DNA of 64,000 nt from Bog-159 sp050008575 (GCA_050008575.1 JBEKMJ010000015.1:34959-98958), one strand, 5' to 3'; shown: positions 43,298 to 51,502, counted from the stretch's first letter. The notes: generated by a model not told the origin, from the letters alone. Program-made: numbers and translations.

Positions 43298-43337
43298 TTC
43301 GATGTTTGTCGAAATCTATTTCGATGATACTCGAAAT
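43296..43337. promoter_or_regulatory. Two tandem ArsR operators
   Basis: ATTTCGA-N6-TCGAAAT occurs perfectly twice, at 43296-43315 (spacer TGTTTG) and 43318-43337 (spacer TGATAC), with centres 22 bases apart. The first covers the arsR start codon. The pattern matches the ATTTCGA/TCGAAAT type sites known for ArsR repressors. Confidence 0.8.
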
Positions 43338-43356
43338 GTGGAGAAAAGGCAAGTCG

Positions 43357-43432
43357 CCCGCGCCGCGCTCCGCGCGCCGGCGGCCGCAGGAGTGCGGTCG
43401 CGGCCGGCACGCGTGCCTGCGCCACGGGGAAG
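43357..43432. repeat. Divergent hairpin-module repeat
   Basis: GCGCCGCGCTCCGCGCGCCGGC, GGCCGCAGGAGTGCGGTCGCGGCC and GGCACGCGTGCCTGCGCCAC resemble the hairpin modules elsewhere but with other arm sequences. The block lies between the ars operators and the second ArsR-type gene. Confidence 0.6.
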
Positions 43433-43442
43433 TGCTATAGTA

Positions 43443-43454
43443 AACCATATGGTT
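43443..43454. promoter_or_regulatory. Palindromic operator over a start codon
   Basis: AACCATATGGTT is a perfect 12-base palindrome that contains the ATG (43449-43451) of the ArsR/SdpR-type gene. The AACC...GGTT half-sites are of the type found before ArsR-SRPBCC operons, which suggests direct autorepression. Confidence 0.6.
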
Positions 43455-43796
43455 AATCATTTGGAGCGCCGCCTGGACACCGTTTTCGCGGCGCTGTCCG
43501 ATGCCACGCGGCGCAGCATCCTGGCCCGGCTGGCCGAGCGCGAGACCTCCGTCGGCGAACTGGCCGCGCCCTATCGGATGTCGCTGCCCGCGGTGTCCAA
43601 ACACCTGCGGGTACTGGAAGGCGCCCGCCTGATCGTGCGCCACAAGAACGGCCGCGTGCATCGCTGCAGGCTGGCGGCGCAGCCCATGCAGGGCGCTTCG
43701 GAATGGATCGCGCAATACCGGCGATTTTGGGAAAACCAATTCGACGCCCTGTCCGCTTATCTCGAAAAAACGCAAAGTCCGGAGAACAAAAAATGA
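43449..43796 (+). CDS. ArsR/SdpR-type winged-helix repressor
   Basis: The 115-residue protein has FAALSDATRRSILARLAERE, the helix-turn-helix MSLPAVSKHLRVLEGARLIV, and RHKNGRVHRCRLAAQPM. It lacks metal-binding cysteines, so it is of the type usually encoded with an SRPBCC gene rather than a metal sensor. It overlaps the SRPBCC gene by ATGA. A perfect palindrome covers its start codon. Confidence 0.88.
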   Translation: MVNHLERRLDTVFAALSDATRRSILARLAERETSVGELAAPYRMSLPAVSKHLRVLEGARLIVRHKNGRVHRCRLAAQPMQGASEWIAQYRRFWENQFDALSAYLEKTQSPENKK

Positions 43797-44272
43797 CGAA
43801 CTCACCCGCAGGTCCGGAGACGCCGCTGCAACTGCGCCGCGTGTTTCAAGCCTCGCGCGAAAGGGTCTGGGCCGCCTGGACCGAACGCGAACAACTGGAA
43901 GAATGGATGTGCAAGGACGTTCCCTCGCACAATCCAAAATATGTCGAGCTGGACGTGCGGCCGGGCGGCCGTTACGCGATGGAAATTCCGCTGCCGGACG
44001 GCAAATACGTGGGCGAGGGTACATTCCGCGAGGTGCGGCCGCCGGAAAGGCTGGTTTTCACGTGGTCCTGGAGGCGCGTCCCGGCGAAGCCCGGCGAGCA
44101 ACTCGGCGGCGAGTCGCTGGTGACGGTGGAACTGTTCGACCGCGGCGCCTCGACCGAGATGGTGCTCACCCATACGGGCCTCGCCATGGCCGAAATCCGC
44201 GAGGATACCCGGACCGGCTGGCTGGGCTGCTTCGAAGTGCTCGCGCGCGTGCTGCAAGGGGCACTCGCGTGA
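43793..44272 (+). CDS. SRPBCC/AHSA1-domain protein
   Basis: The 159-residue protein shows the AHSA1-like pattern LQLRRVFQASRERVWAAWTE, LEEWMCKDVPSHNP, VRPGGRYAMEIPLPDGKYVG, EGTFREVRPPERLVFTWSW, STEMVLTHTGL and the final helix TGWLGCFEVLARVLQ. It has the hydrophobic-cavity fold that binds small lipophilic molecules. It lies between an ArsR-type gene and a secreted-protein gene, with 4-base overlaps on both sides. The ligand is unknown. Confidence 0.88.
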   Translation: MTNSPAGPETPLQLRRVFQASRERVWAAWTEREQLEEWMCKDVPSHNPKYVELDVRPGGRYAMEIPLPDGKYVGEGTFREVRPPERLVFTWSWRRVPAKPGEQLGGESLVTVELFDRGASTEMVLTHTGLAMAEIREDTRTGWLGCFEVLARVLQGALA

Positions 44273-44781
44273 GGTACGACACGCGCTTTCGCCTGCCGGC
44301 GCTGGTGGCCGTGGGACTAGCGGCATTTGCGCCACTCGCCCTCGCGCAGAGCGCCTCCGCCGACGCCTTCGGCCGCTTGCAAGGGCTGGCAGGCGCCTGG
44401 GAAGCGGATAGCCCGGCGGGCGGCAAGCTGACCAGCACGATGGTGTTGGTCTCCAAAGGAACGGCTATCGAGGAGACCATCGGCACGCCGGCGGAAAACG
44501 AGGTGTCGCTGTACACGCGGGCGGCCGGCCGCATCGTGATGACGCATTACTGCGCGCTGACCGCCGAAGGGAATCAGGTGCGGCTGGAGGCGCGTGTGAC
44601 GGCGGCGAGCCAGGACGAGTTCGTATTCTCGTTTGCCGGCGCGACCAATCTGGGGCGGGACGATCCTCACATGCGGCGTATGGTGCTGCGGTTGCGGGAC
44701 GCCAGCCACTTCAGCGAGGTGTGGACGATGCGGAAGAAGGGGAAGGACACGGTCTTCACTCTCGATTTTGCGCGGAAGTGA
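44269..44781 (+). CDS. Secreted protein of unknown function
   Basis: GTG 44269 lies in a GTGA overlap with the SRPBCC gene. A signal peptide (LPALVAVGLAAFAPLALAQS) precedes a 145-residue lipocalin-like beta domain: RLQGLAGAWEADSPAGGKLT, KGTAIEETIG, IVMTHYCALTAEGNQVRLEA, FVFSFAGATN, HMRRMVLRLRDASHFSEVWT. The pattern is of the DUF1579-like heme- or lipid-binding type found in acidobacteria. It completes the three-gene operon. The function is not known. Confidence 0.78.
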   Translation: MRYDTRFRLPALVAVGLAAFAPLALAQSASADAFGRLQGLAGAWEADSPAGGKLTSTMVLVSKGTAIEETIGTPAENEVSLYTRAAGRIVMTHYCALTAEGNQVRLEARVTAASQDEFVFSFAGATNLGRDDPHMRRMVLRLRDASHFSEVWTMRKKGKDTVFTLDFARK

Positions 44782-44810
44782 CCCTTAGTATACCGGCGTA
44801 TAATTGACCC

Positions 44811-45412
44811 ATGCGCCGGAGCCTGTTTTCGTGCCCGACCTTGCTGGCTGGGGCGTCGATTCTCACGGGGGGTCTTACCGGGATGCGCGTCGAAGCCACC
44901 CGCGCCCCCGCCGTCGTTTTCCGCTTCCGCGGCGGCCGTGACCTGGAGCCGGAACGGATGGTCCGGCGACGAGCGCGCCGAGTTCCGCCATCTGGCCGAG
45001 GGCAGCGAGTTGATGCCATACGCACTGCTGGCCAGCGTGGTGAGCGTGAAAACCGGCAAGCCGTTTCTCGAGAATCTGGAACGCTTCGGCTTCATCCCGG
45101 ATGCCGCCAGCGCTCGAAATCCGCGCGGGCTGCCGGTGGGCCTGACTACGGTCCACTCGCGCGACAAGGGCCACACCGGCCTTGAAATGGTCGGGGTCAA
45201 CTGCGCCGGCTGCCATACCGGCTAGGTAAGTTCACGGTGGGAAATCGGGAATACGATCCGGCGAGAGTGGGTTACGCGACGGACGGAAACGGCTGGACCT
45301 TCGACACTTCCCAACCGGGAAACAGTAATATCGGACACGCGGGCGATCGGTATGGCACTAACTTGACGGAAGACCGGAAGGCGGCGCTGCTGAGTATTTG
45401 AAGACGATATGA
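44811..45412 (+). pseudogene. Di-heme cytochrome c (RoxA/peroxidase-like) remnant
   Basis: A start (MRRSLFSCPTLLAGAS), then in another frame TWSRNGWSGDERAEFRHLAE, LMPYALLASVVS, LERFGFIPD, and a heme site VGVNCAGCHTG ending in TAG. A third frame gives KFTVGNREYDPARVGYATD and GNSNIGHAGDRYGTNLTED. The normal end EYLKTI with a TGA at 45410-45412 is one more frame away. The central few hundred residues, including the second heme site, are missing. The order matches RoxA-like di-heme cytochromes. It is not functional. Confidence 0.75.
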
Positions 45413-45460
45413 GCGGGCGAGCCGCGCTCGCCGGACGGCGGGCCTGCGAGCCTGCCCCAC
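45412..45460. repeat. Hairpin-module repeat cluster 8 (short)
   Basis: GGCGAGCCGCGCTCGCC and GCGGGCCTGCGAGCCTGCC remain. The latter looks like a deletion fusion of the GGGCCTGCGAGGCCC and GCAGGCTGCGAGCCTGC modules. It lies between the cytochrome ghost and the convergent serine hydrolase gene. Confidence 0.8.
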
Positions 45461-45473
45461 TGAGACTGGTACA

Positions 45474-46808
45474 TTAGCGCCCGGCGCCCCTCGGCGCCTT
45501 CCGATCGCGCCCGCCCTGATGCAATATCAAGTGCGTCACCGCGCCGCTCGCGTCTCTTACGAACTCGATCTGCGCGTCCACCACTTTCAGGAAGAACACA
45601 GTCTCCGATTCCGGAAAAATTGGGAACGCCGGTTGCCCGTCCAGCTTTTCGGAGAGTTGATTGCCTTCCAGCGTGATCAGCATTTTCGCGTCGGCCGTCA
45701 ATTCATATGTCCCCACGTAGCGCGCCAGCAGCTTCGCATCCAGGGCGATTTCCTTGTGCTCGGTCTGCAGCTTTACCGCCTCGCCATGCGCGATGGCAGC
45801 TAGCTTTGCGGCAATATCGGTGGGCGCTGAGCCGTTCACATTGGACAGCACCACCACCGTCAGCTTGTCCTCCGGATAGTACATCAGTTCCGTATTGAAG
45901 CCTTCAATGCCGCCGCCGTGCTGGATCGCCTTACGTCCGTTCTTGGTCTCCACAAACAGCCCGCATGCGTAGTCGCTCTTAAACGGCTTGGTCATGATTT
46001 CGAGCGATGCCGGTGAAAGCAACTTCGCGCCGAACAACCCCCGCTCCCACTTCAGCAGGTCTTCGGTAGTGGAATACAGCGCTCCGGCGGCGTGCGGAAT
46101 GGTCATGTTTATGAACCCCGCATTCTCCAGCGCGTCTTTCACCGGCGTGTATCCCGACGCGCGATGGGCAATCACGGCTGAGTTCGAGTCATATCCCGAA
46201 TCCCGCATGCCCAGCGGAGTGAAGATATTCTCGCGTACAAACTGTGCATAGCTGCCGCCCGTGATCTTCTCGATCAGATAGCCCAGCAGCAGATATCCGG
46301 AATTGCTGTAGCTCCACTTCTCGCCCGGCGCGAAGTCCAAAGGCTTTTCACGAAATCGCGCCACGGATTCCGCCGGTGTGGTCGCGAAGGGCTCCCATTT
46401 GGAGTACTCCGGGAAACCGGTGAAGCTGGGAATCCCGGAAGTATGAGTCAGCAGGTTATAGATGGCGATCTGGTCCCATGCCGCGGGAGCGTCGGGCATG
46501 TACTTCTTCACCGGGTCTTGCACGTTCAATTTCCCGCGCTCCTGGAGCAGCAGAATGGAAGCGGCTGTAAACTGTTTGGTGATGGAACCCAGGCGGAATT
46601 TCGTGGACGGCGAATTCGGCACGTCCCATTCCAGGTTGGCCGATCCGTAGCCTTTGCTGAGCAGCAGGTCGGCGCCCTGCGCCACCAGCACCGATCCCAT
46701 AAACTGGCGGTTCGCGGTGTAGGACTGAATCACCTGCTCCATGCGCGCGGCGTCTTGAGCCCAGGCGTGGGACGCCAGGAAGAGCACAATTGCGGATCGA
46801 AGGATCAT
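45474..46808 (-). CDS. Secreted serine hydrolase (class C beta-lactamase family)
   Basis: The 444-residue protein has a signal peptide (MILRSAIVLFLASHAWAQD), the catalytic SITK box (FRLGSITKQFTAASILLL), the YSN motif (KWSYSNSGYLLLGYLIEKI), and HGGGIEGFNTEL in place of KTG. A C-terminal beta domain of about 100 residues (LLARYVGTYELTADAKMLIT) is of the DUF3471/lipocalin type. The family includes D-aminopeptidases, esterases and penicillin-binding proteins, and resistance activity is not implied. It is monocistronic between two repeat clusters. Confidence 0.92.
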   Translation of the reverse strand: MILRSAIVLFLASHAWAQDAARMEQVIQSYTANRQFMGSVLVAQGADLLLSKGYGSANLEWDVPNSPSTKFRLGSITKQFTAASILLLQERGKLNVQDPVKKYMPDAPAAWDQIAIYNLLTHTSGIPSFTGFPEYSKWEPFATTPAESVARFREKPLDFAPGEKWSYSNSGYLLLGYLIEKITGGSYAQFVRENIFTPLGMRDSGYDSNSAVIAHRASGYTPVKDALENAGFINMTIPHAAGALYSTTEDLLKWERGLFGAKLLSPASLEIMTKPFKSDYACGLFVETKNGRKAIQHGGGIEGFNTELMYYPEDKLTVVVLSNVNGSAPTDIAAKLAAIAHGEAVKLQTEHKEIALDAKLLARYVGTYELTADAKMLITLEGNQLSEKLDGQPAFPIFPESETVFFLKVVDAQIEFVRDASGAVTHLILHQGGRDRKAPRGAGR

Positions 46809-46856
46809 GCCTTGTAGGGTAAGCTTTTCGGTGGAGCCGCGTCCAGGGGCTATTTA

Positions 46857-46955
46857 GTGGGGCAGGCTGGCAGCCTGGCAATTCCGCCCGCAGACGGCTT
46901 TCAGCCGGCCCTGGCCGCCTAAAAGGCGGCTGCGGCCAAGATTGGCCGCCCTCCA
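46857..46955. repeat. Hairpin-module repeat cluster 9
   Basis: GGCAGGCTGGCAGCCTGGC, a GGCAATTCCGCCCGC remnant, ACGGCTTTCAGCCGGC, GCCGCCTAAAAGGCGGC and GCGGCCAAGATTGGCCGC follow one another. The last pair is the same as in cluster 1. It is found between the start of the serine hydrolase gene and the stop of the phosphodiesterase gene. Confidence 0.88.
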
Positions 46956-46958
46956 GTT

Positions 46959-47741
46959 CTAGTCGCCGCGGAGTGTGTGGCGGCGCATGGAGATGGCTTT
47001 GCCGGTATTGTCGTCCACTTCGACGATGACGGAGTGCAGTTCAGGCGAGCCCTTGGCGGCTTCCATTCGGACGGGCAGAGCCGTTAGGAAGCGCTGCAGG
47101 ATCAACTCCTTTTTCACGCCGATGACGGAGTCGTACGGGCCGGTCATGCCCACGTCGGTCTGATAGGCGGTGCCGCCGGGCAGAATGCGCGTATCCGCGG
47201 TGGGGAGGTGCGTGTGAGTGCCCACGATGGCGGAGACGCGGCCATCCAGATACCAGCCCATGGCCATTTTTTCGCTGGTGACTTCGGCGTGAAAATCCAC
47301 GAAGCGGACTTTGACGGATGGGTCGAGCTCGCGCAGGATCTGGTCGGCTTTGCGGAAAGGACAATCCGTATCCGGCATGTAAGTGCGGCCTTGCAGGCTG
47401 ACCACCGCGCACGGAATGCCTTGCCGGCTGCGGGCCACGACAACGCCATGGCCGGGTGTTCCATCGGGGTAATTGGCGGGGCGCAGGAGTTTCGGCTGGC
47501 GCGGCAGGTAATCGAAAATCTCTTTCTTGTCCCAGATATGATTGCCGGAAGTGAGCACATCCAGGCCCATGGAGAATAGCTCTTCGGCGATGGAGGGAGT
47601 GACGCCGAATCCGCCGGCTGCGTTTTCAGCGTTAGCGATGGCCAGGTCGATGTGGTTGGTTTGCTTGATGTCCTGGAGATGGTCGGCGACGATGTGACGT
47701 CCGGGTGAAGCGAAGATATCGCCGATGAAGAGGATGTGCAT
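46959..47741 (-). CDS. ymdB: YmdB-type metallophosphodiesterase
   Basis: The 260-residue protein has the family's metal motifs: FIGDIFASPGRHIVADHL, IANAENAAGG, TSGNHIWDKKE, VDFHAEVTSEKMAMG, and GTHTHLPTADTRILPGGTAY. YmdB (TIGR00282) of Bacillus hydrolyses 2',3'-cyclic nucleotides and affects biofilm and motility. Length and motif order are normal. It has no close operon partner. Confidence 0.94.
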   Translation of the reverse strand: MHILFIGDIFASPGRHIVADHLQDIKQTNHIDLAIANAENAAGGFGVTPSIAEELFSMGLDVLTSGNHIWDKKEIFDYLPRQPKLLRPANYPDGTPGHGVVVARSRQGIPCAVVSLQGRTYMPDTDCPFRKADQILRELDPSVKVRFVDFHAEVTSEKMAMGWYLDGRVSAIVGTHTHLPTADTRILPGGTAYQTDVGMTGPYDSVIGVKKELILQRFLTALPVRMEAAKGSPELHSVIVEVDDNTGKAISMRRHTLRGD

Positions 47742-47863
47742 GGGTAAGAGTCAAGGTAGCACCCCGACGCGGGGAGGGTGAGACCCGGTGAGGGGGCGAG
47801 TGGGTGACACGGCGACGCGGGCGTCCATGGCCCGCGGCCACAATGGGGTTTGAAAACACGCGC

Positions 47864-47926
47864 GCCGGCGGCCTCGGAGGCCGCCGGCAGGCCACGGGAC
47901 TGCGCCACGAGGGCTACTTCGAGGAG
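47864..47926. repeat. Divergent hairpin-module repeat
   Basis: GGCGGCCTCGGAGGCCGCC followed by GGCAGGCCACGGGACTGCGCC, then CACGAGGGCTAC as in cluster 6. It reaches into the 3' end of the pilin gene. The preceding stretch from 47760 holds only GC-rich sequence with no gene. Confidence 0.6.
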
Positions 47927-48423
47927 TCGCCCGCGGCCGCCCCACTCTTGGCCGCCGCAGACCCGACTTCCTTGCTGTTGACGGTGGCCGGCTCCTGGCC
48001 ATAGTTCTCGCGAACGACCAGCGACTGATCTGAGAAGAACGTACGCGAGCCGGTGGAACCGAAAGACACGGGCACCGCCGTGATGGTATAGCCCGTGGGG
48101 TTGCCGGTGAGCGTGAAGTTGTAACCCTGTTTTACGCCGGCAGCCAGATCGGACGAGATCAGGTTCGCCGCGGAGGCATTATCCGTGCCGCTGGCGGGCG
48201 GTCCCAGTTCGGTCAGCGATTGCGCAAAGCGCCCGAACGTGGAGTTGTACTGCACCTGCGCGGTGTTCAGCGTCTGAATCGCCTTGAGAGCCGCCGTCTC
48301 CTGGGCGTACATACGGGCTTTGTTCAACTTGGGCAAAGCCACGGTGACGATGATGAGGATGATCGCGATAACGATCAACAACTCGATTAACGAAAAGCCT
48401 CTTTGCTGGCGAAAGCGGCGCAT
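47914..48423 (-). CDS. Type IV pilin-like protein
   Basis: ATG 48423 follows an AGGAG ribosome-binding site. The prepilin signal is RRFRQQRG-FSLIELLIVIAI, with Glu at position 5 of the mature protein, followed by the hydrophobic helix (ILIIVTVALPKL). The 169-residue protein has a GFTLT-like globular part (YNSTFGRFAQSLTELGP, YNFTLTGNPTGYTITAVPV). It would be a pseudopilin or minor pilin. No pilus assembly genes are nearby. The Ala/Ser-rich tail (SAAAKSGAAAGDSSK) extends into repeat sequence. Confidence 0.88.
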   Translation of the reverse strand: MRRFRQQRGFSLIELLIVIAIILIIVTVALPKLNKARMYAQETAALKAIQTLNTAQVQYNSTFGRFAQSLTELGPPASGTDNASAANLISSDLAAGVKQGYNFTLTGNPTGYTITAVPVSFGSTGSRTFFSDQSLVVRENYGQEPATVNSKEVGSAAAKSGAAAGDSSK

Positions 48424-48469
48424 AGAGAAATCTCCTGTCTCAACCACATTGTATGACGATTGGGGCGGG

Positions 48470-49276
48470 CTAAGCGTGCAGGAAGCCGGATTTCACCAGC
48501 GCATCCAGCGCGCGCAGGCGGCGCAAAAGTTCGGGCAGGAGGTCGAGCCGGAGGGCGTTGGCGCCGTCGGATAAGGCGCGCTCGGGGGCGTCGTGCACTT
48601 CCACGAACAAGCCGTCGATGCCCACGGCCACGGCGGCGCGCGACAGTGGTTCGATGAACTGCGGCTGGCCGCCGGAAGCCGCGCCACCGCCGCTGGGCAA
48701 CTGCACGCTGTGGGTGGCGTCGAAAATGACGGGCCAGCCCATGTCGCGCATGATCTTCAAGCCGCGCATATCGACGACGAGGTTGTGGTAGCCGAACGAC
48801 GAGCCGCGCTCGGTGAGCAACACCTGGGAGTTGCCGGTGGAGGCGACTTTTTCGGCGGCGCGCGCGATGTCTTGGGGGGCGACGAACTGGCCCTTCTTTA
48901 TATTCACGATGCGGCCGGTGCGGCCGGCTTCGAGCAGCAGGTCCGTCTGGCGGCAGAGGAAAGCGGGGATTTGCAGGATATCGGCCACTTCGGCGGCGGG
49001 CGCGGCCTGAGCGGGCGCATGGATATCGGTGAGGATGGAGTAGCCTGCGCGCTTGACGCCGGCCAGGATGCGCAAGCCTTCGTGGAGGCCGGGGCCCCGA
49101 TAGCCGGTGAGGCTGGTGCGGTTGGCTTTGTCGAATGACGCCTTGAAGACGAAGGGGCCGGCAATTTCGCCGATGGCGCGCGCCATGCGGTGGACGTGCT
49201 CCTCGCTTTCGATGACGCATGGTCCGGCGATCAGGACTAGGGGCTGGTCGTGGCCGAATTGGGAGAAATCGATCAT
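48470..49276 (-). CDS. kdsA: 3-deoxy-8-phosphooctulonate synthase (KDO-8-phosphate synthase)
   Basis: The 268-residue protein has LIAGPCVIESEEHVHRMA, ILTDIHAPAQA, KKGQFVAPQDI, LTERGSSFGYHNLVVDMRG, IFDATHSVQLP and EVHDAPERALSDGANAL. The Cys in AGPCV together with the His, Glu and Asp places it in the metal-dependent class (as in Aquifex), not the E. coli class with Asn. It condenses arabinose-5-phosphate with phosphoenolpyruvate for lipopolysaccharide KDO. Its start overlaps the DinB gene stop by ATGA. Confidence 0.96.
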   Translation of the reverse strand: MIDFSQFGHDQPLVLIAGPCVIESEEHVHRMARAIGEIAGPFVFKASFDKANRTSLTGYRGPGLHEGLRILAGVKRAGYSILTDIHAPAQAAPAAEVADILQIPAFLCRQTDLLLEAGRTGRIVNIKKGQFVAPQDIARAAEKVASTGNSQVLLTERGSSFGYHNLVVDMRGLKIMRDMGWPVIFDATHSVQLPSGGGAASGGQPQFIEPLSRAAVAVGIDGLFVEVHDAPERALSDGANALRLDLLPELLRRLRALDALVKSGFLHA

Positions 49277-49743
49277 GGATGGATCCCCTTCTTCAGCAGC
49301 GCGATCTGGCCCGCGTGATACAGGTTGTGCTGGACGACGCCGTGGAGCATGGTGTAGATCGAATAGGGGATGTCGCCTAGGACCTTTTCGCGGAGGCGAT
49401 CGTCGGGGAGATCGCGGACCGCGGATTCCAGGTCGCGCTGTCGATCGGCTAGTCGATCGAGGGCTTCGCGCCAGGCGGATTCGGACGGAGCGGGCGGGGC
49501 GGGCCAGTCCTCGTCGGAGGGCAGAGTGGGGATTTCCGCGCCTTCCAGGCGGCGAGTGGGGACTGAGATCCAGACCGTGAGGTGCAGGACGAGTTCCCAG
49601 ATGGTGTGGGCGCCGGGGATGGGGCGTAGGGCGGCGGTCTGCCAGGTTACGCCGGCGAGGACTTCGCGGAGAGCGGGGCCGTGCCAGGCGGGGCCTTCGT
49701 AGGCGCGGTGGAGTTGGTCGAGGATGCGGGCGGTTTCGGGCAT
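49273..49743 (-). CDS. DinB-family protein
   Basis: From ATG 49743 the 156-residue protein has the DinB four-helix pattern: ILDQLHRAYEGPAWHGPALR, HTIWELVLHLTVWISVPTRR, and the final HGVVQHNLYHAGQIALLKKG. The three histidines expected to bind a divalent metal are present. The family includes thiol-transferase-like and damage-inducible proteins. It precedes kdsA with an ATGA overlap, though a link to KDO synthesis is not obvious. Confidence 0.88.
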   Translation of the reverse strand: MPETARILDQLHRAYEGPAWHGPALREVLAGVTWQTAALRPIPGAHTIWELVLHLTVWISVPTRRLEGAEIPTLPSDEDWPAPPAPSESAWREALDRLADRQRDLESAVRDLPDDRLREKVLGDIPYSIYTMLHGVVQHNLYHAGQIALLKKGIHP

Positions 49744-49817
49744 AGGGTTGGGGGGACGGGCCGGGAGGGCTGTCCTAATATTTAGGATACTTCGGGCCGG
49801 TCCAAGCGCGGCGGAAG

Positions 49818-50099
49818 TCAGGCGGTTTCCGGATCGACGCGCACGCGGCAGCCCAGCGCCGTCGCAATGTTGACCAGCGCGTCGAGCGAAAAGCGCGATA
49901 CCCGGCCGCGGAGCAGATCGTTGATGCGCGGCTGTGTGACGCCACAGCGCCTCGCGGCTTCGGCCTGTGTCCATTCGTGCCGTGTCAAGTGTGCCGCGAT
50001 CTTCTGCATCAGTTCGGCCCGCGCTCTCAGATTGGCGGCCTCCTCGGGAGTGTCGGCGATCGCGTCCCAAACACTTGCGTAGCTCTCGGACCTGCTCAT
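49818..50099 (-). CDS. XRE-type antitoxin-like regulator, orphan
   Basis: The start at ATG 50099 lies in an ATGA overlap with the tail of a broken upstream frame. The 93-residue protein has an N-terminal arm (SYASVWDAIADTPEEAANLR) and a helix-turn-helix (EWTQAEAARRCGVTQPRIND, then LLRGRVSRFSLDALVNIATA). This is the HigA/HTH_37-type antitoxin architecture, normally encoded after a RelE/HigB-like toxin gene. The toxin gene is reduced to its last codons. A second ATG at 50108 is possible. Confidence 0.8.
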   Translation of the reverse strand: MSRSESYASVWDAIADTPEEAANLRARAELMQKIAAHLTRHEWTQAEAARRCGVTQPRINDLLRGRVSRFSLDALVNIATALGCRVRVDPETA

Positions 50100-50188
50100 A
50101 TCTTGCATCCTAACAGTTGCCGGAATCGTAGTTTCGCGATTTCAAGATCTCTCTTGACGGCTGACGATAGACCCGTAGCGCCCTTCAG
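50096..50188 (-). pseudogene. Tail of a HigB/Gp49-like toxin
   Basis: The 30 codons before the antitoxin start read SSAVKRDLEIAKLRFRQLLG and resemble the C-terminal helix of phage Gp49/HigB-like toxins. The stop TGA overlaps the antitoxin ATG. Upstream there is an in-frame TGA and no recognisable toxin core, so only the tail survives. Confidence 0.4.
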
Positions 50189-50237
50189 TCATGTACGGGT
50201 ATTACTGCTTGCAAGTGGCGTGGGCGCGGCACGGGAT

Positions 50238-51131
50238 TTACCTCGTACCATTTGTCCAGTGCTTGAGCTTGCGGAGCTGTGGAGCAAAACGCATTTCCAT
50301 TAGTGAGTAACTGCCCCTCTCGGCATACTTTGGGGACTCGATAGCCCACACGACCGTACTCGCCTTAATCTTCCTGTTAATGAATGCGGTTAGAACCGGA
50401 TCTGACAAGATCTCACGCCGTTCGGCTGTGCCGCGGGGGAGTGACCATCGGTCCCAGAAAACACTTTCCCGCACTGGACAAGTTGGAGGCTTTTGGAGGT
50501 TGCCGCACGCGTTCCGTCTACAAGCCGGTAGCTGACGAAATCGAAGCCTAGGCCCGCAAGCCGCTGCTCCAGTTCAGAATCGGGCGAGCATCCGCGAGCT
50601 GGCGTAAGCTCTGCAATGCTCTTCCAACAGACTGACCGTTGGCCAAGAGCGGACCAGAGATCCCCCGTGAATCCACCGTCCGAACCTCGCCAAGAGTGCG
50701 GCTCGCGTCAAAAAGTGGGAACCAGCGCGAGCTCTTACGGTCGGCACAGTATCGAAAGGCGGGCTCGTCTACCGATCGACACGCACGGCGGTCTGATACC
50801 TTAGCCACCGTGATCTTCGCGTCCAATGATGGGGGAACTTCAACTTCTTCCAGGTTAATTGCGAGAATAGCCACACGGTGTCGCCGGGTGCTCTACGGGT
50901 CGCAGGACCGGCGGTCGAACGGGTGACATGATATGTGGGCGCGTCGAGTCCTTGATCATCACGCTTGTGGTCCGAAAACCAAGGGTCGCGCTCCGAGACG
51001 TAGTTAAGCTCGATAATTTCACGCCGTACGTAGTGAAATGTGTCATTTGCAATTGACCCCGGACTTCGCAGCCATAGCCTTGCCCGACCGGGCCGCCGAC
51101 CAGTATTGCAAATAGGCCGAGGCGAACGCAA
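50238..51131 (-). pseudogene. Unknown gene broken by several frameshifts
   Basis: Successive minus-strand frames carry protein-like pieces in order. They are FHYVRREIIELNYVSERDPW and GDTVWLFSQL, then PPSLDAKITVAKVSD and RKSSRWFPLFDASRTLGEVR, then FDFVSYRLVDGTRAATSKSL, and finally FWDRWSLPRGTAERREILSD and VVWAIESPKYAERGSYSLME. The pieces join into one coherent protein of about 290 residues if at least three indels are undone. I do not recognise the family. The DNA looks less GC-rich than the flanks, consistent with relaxed selection or foreign origin. Confidence 0.5.
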
Positions 51132-51286
51132 GGGCCGTGCCGAACTGTGTTAGGCGAGACGGCGGTGTTGCTCTCCGTAACCGCCCTTCCGCCTAACAAG
51201 CCCAATGTTCCCTCAAAGCACTCTCTGCGGAACCACGGCGTGGCGGCGGGAGCGGATGGCCGTCGTCGAGCTGTTATGCTGGATTC

Positions 51287-51502
51287 GTGGGCAAAAGGGC
51301 ACACGTGATCGGATCACCTCGAACGGATAGCACGGTCTCGCCGTCCTTCGAGGAACTCGCAGCGCAGCAGGGCGTCGCCCCAATTGACGACTTTGAGACT
51401 CTGCTTGGAGAGCCGTCGCGCGAAGACGAATCGGCAGAAGAATTATTCGCAAGCCTTCACGATCGGCGTCGAGAGGGAGCGTTTCCAGGCAGCCCGCGAT
51501 GA
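51287..51502 (+). CDS. Putative antitoxin paired with a broken PIN toxin
   Basis: A GTG at 51287 starts a 71-residue acidic protein: PSFEELAAQQGVAPIDDFET, then LLGEPSREDESAEELFASLH. It has no clear DNA-binding domain, like many toxin-wrapping antitoxins. Its TGA overlaps the ATG of the PIN-domain gene (ATGA). The reading frame is intact although the toxin gene is not. Confidence 0.65.
   Translation: MGKRAHVIGSPRTDSTVSPSFEELAAQQGVAPIDDFETLLGEPSREDESAEELFASLHDRRREGAFPGSPR

Noticed and set aside
44938..45225. An intact 95-residue cytochrome protein
   Set aside because: It ends immediately after one heme motif, and clear C-terminal homology continues downstream in other frames, so it is part of a pseudogene.
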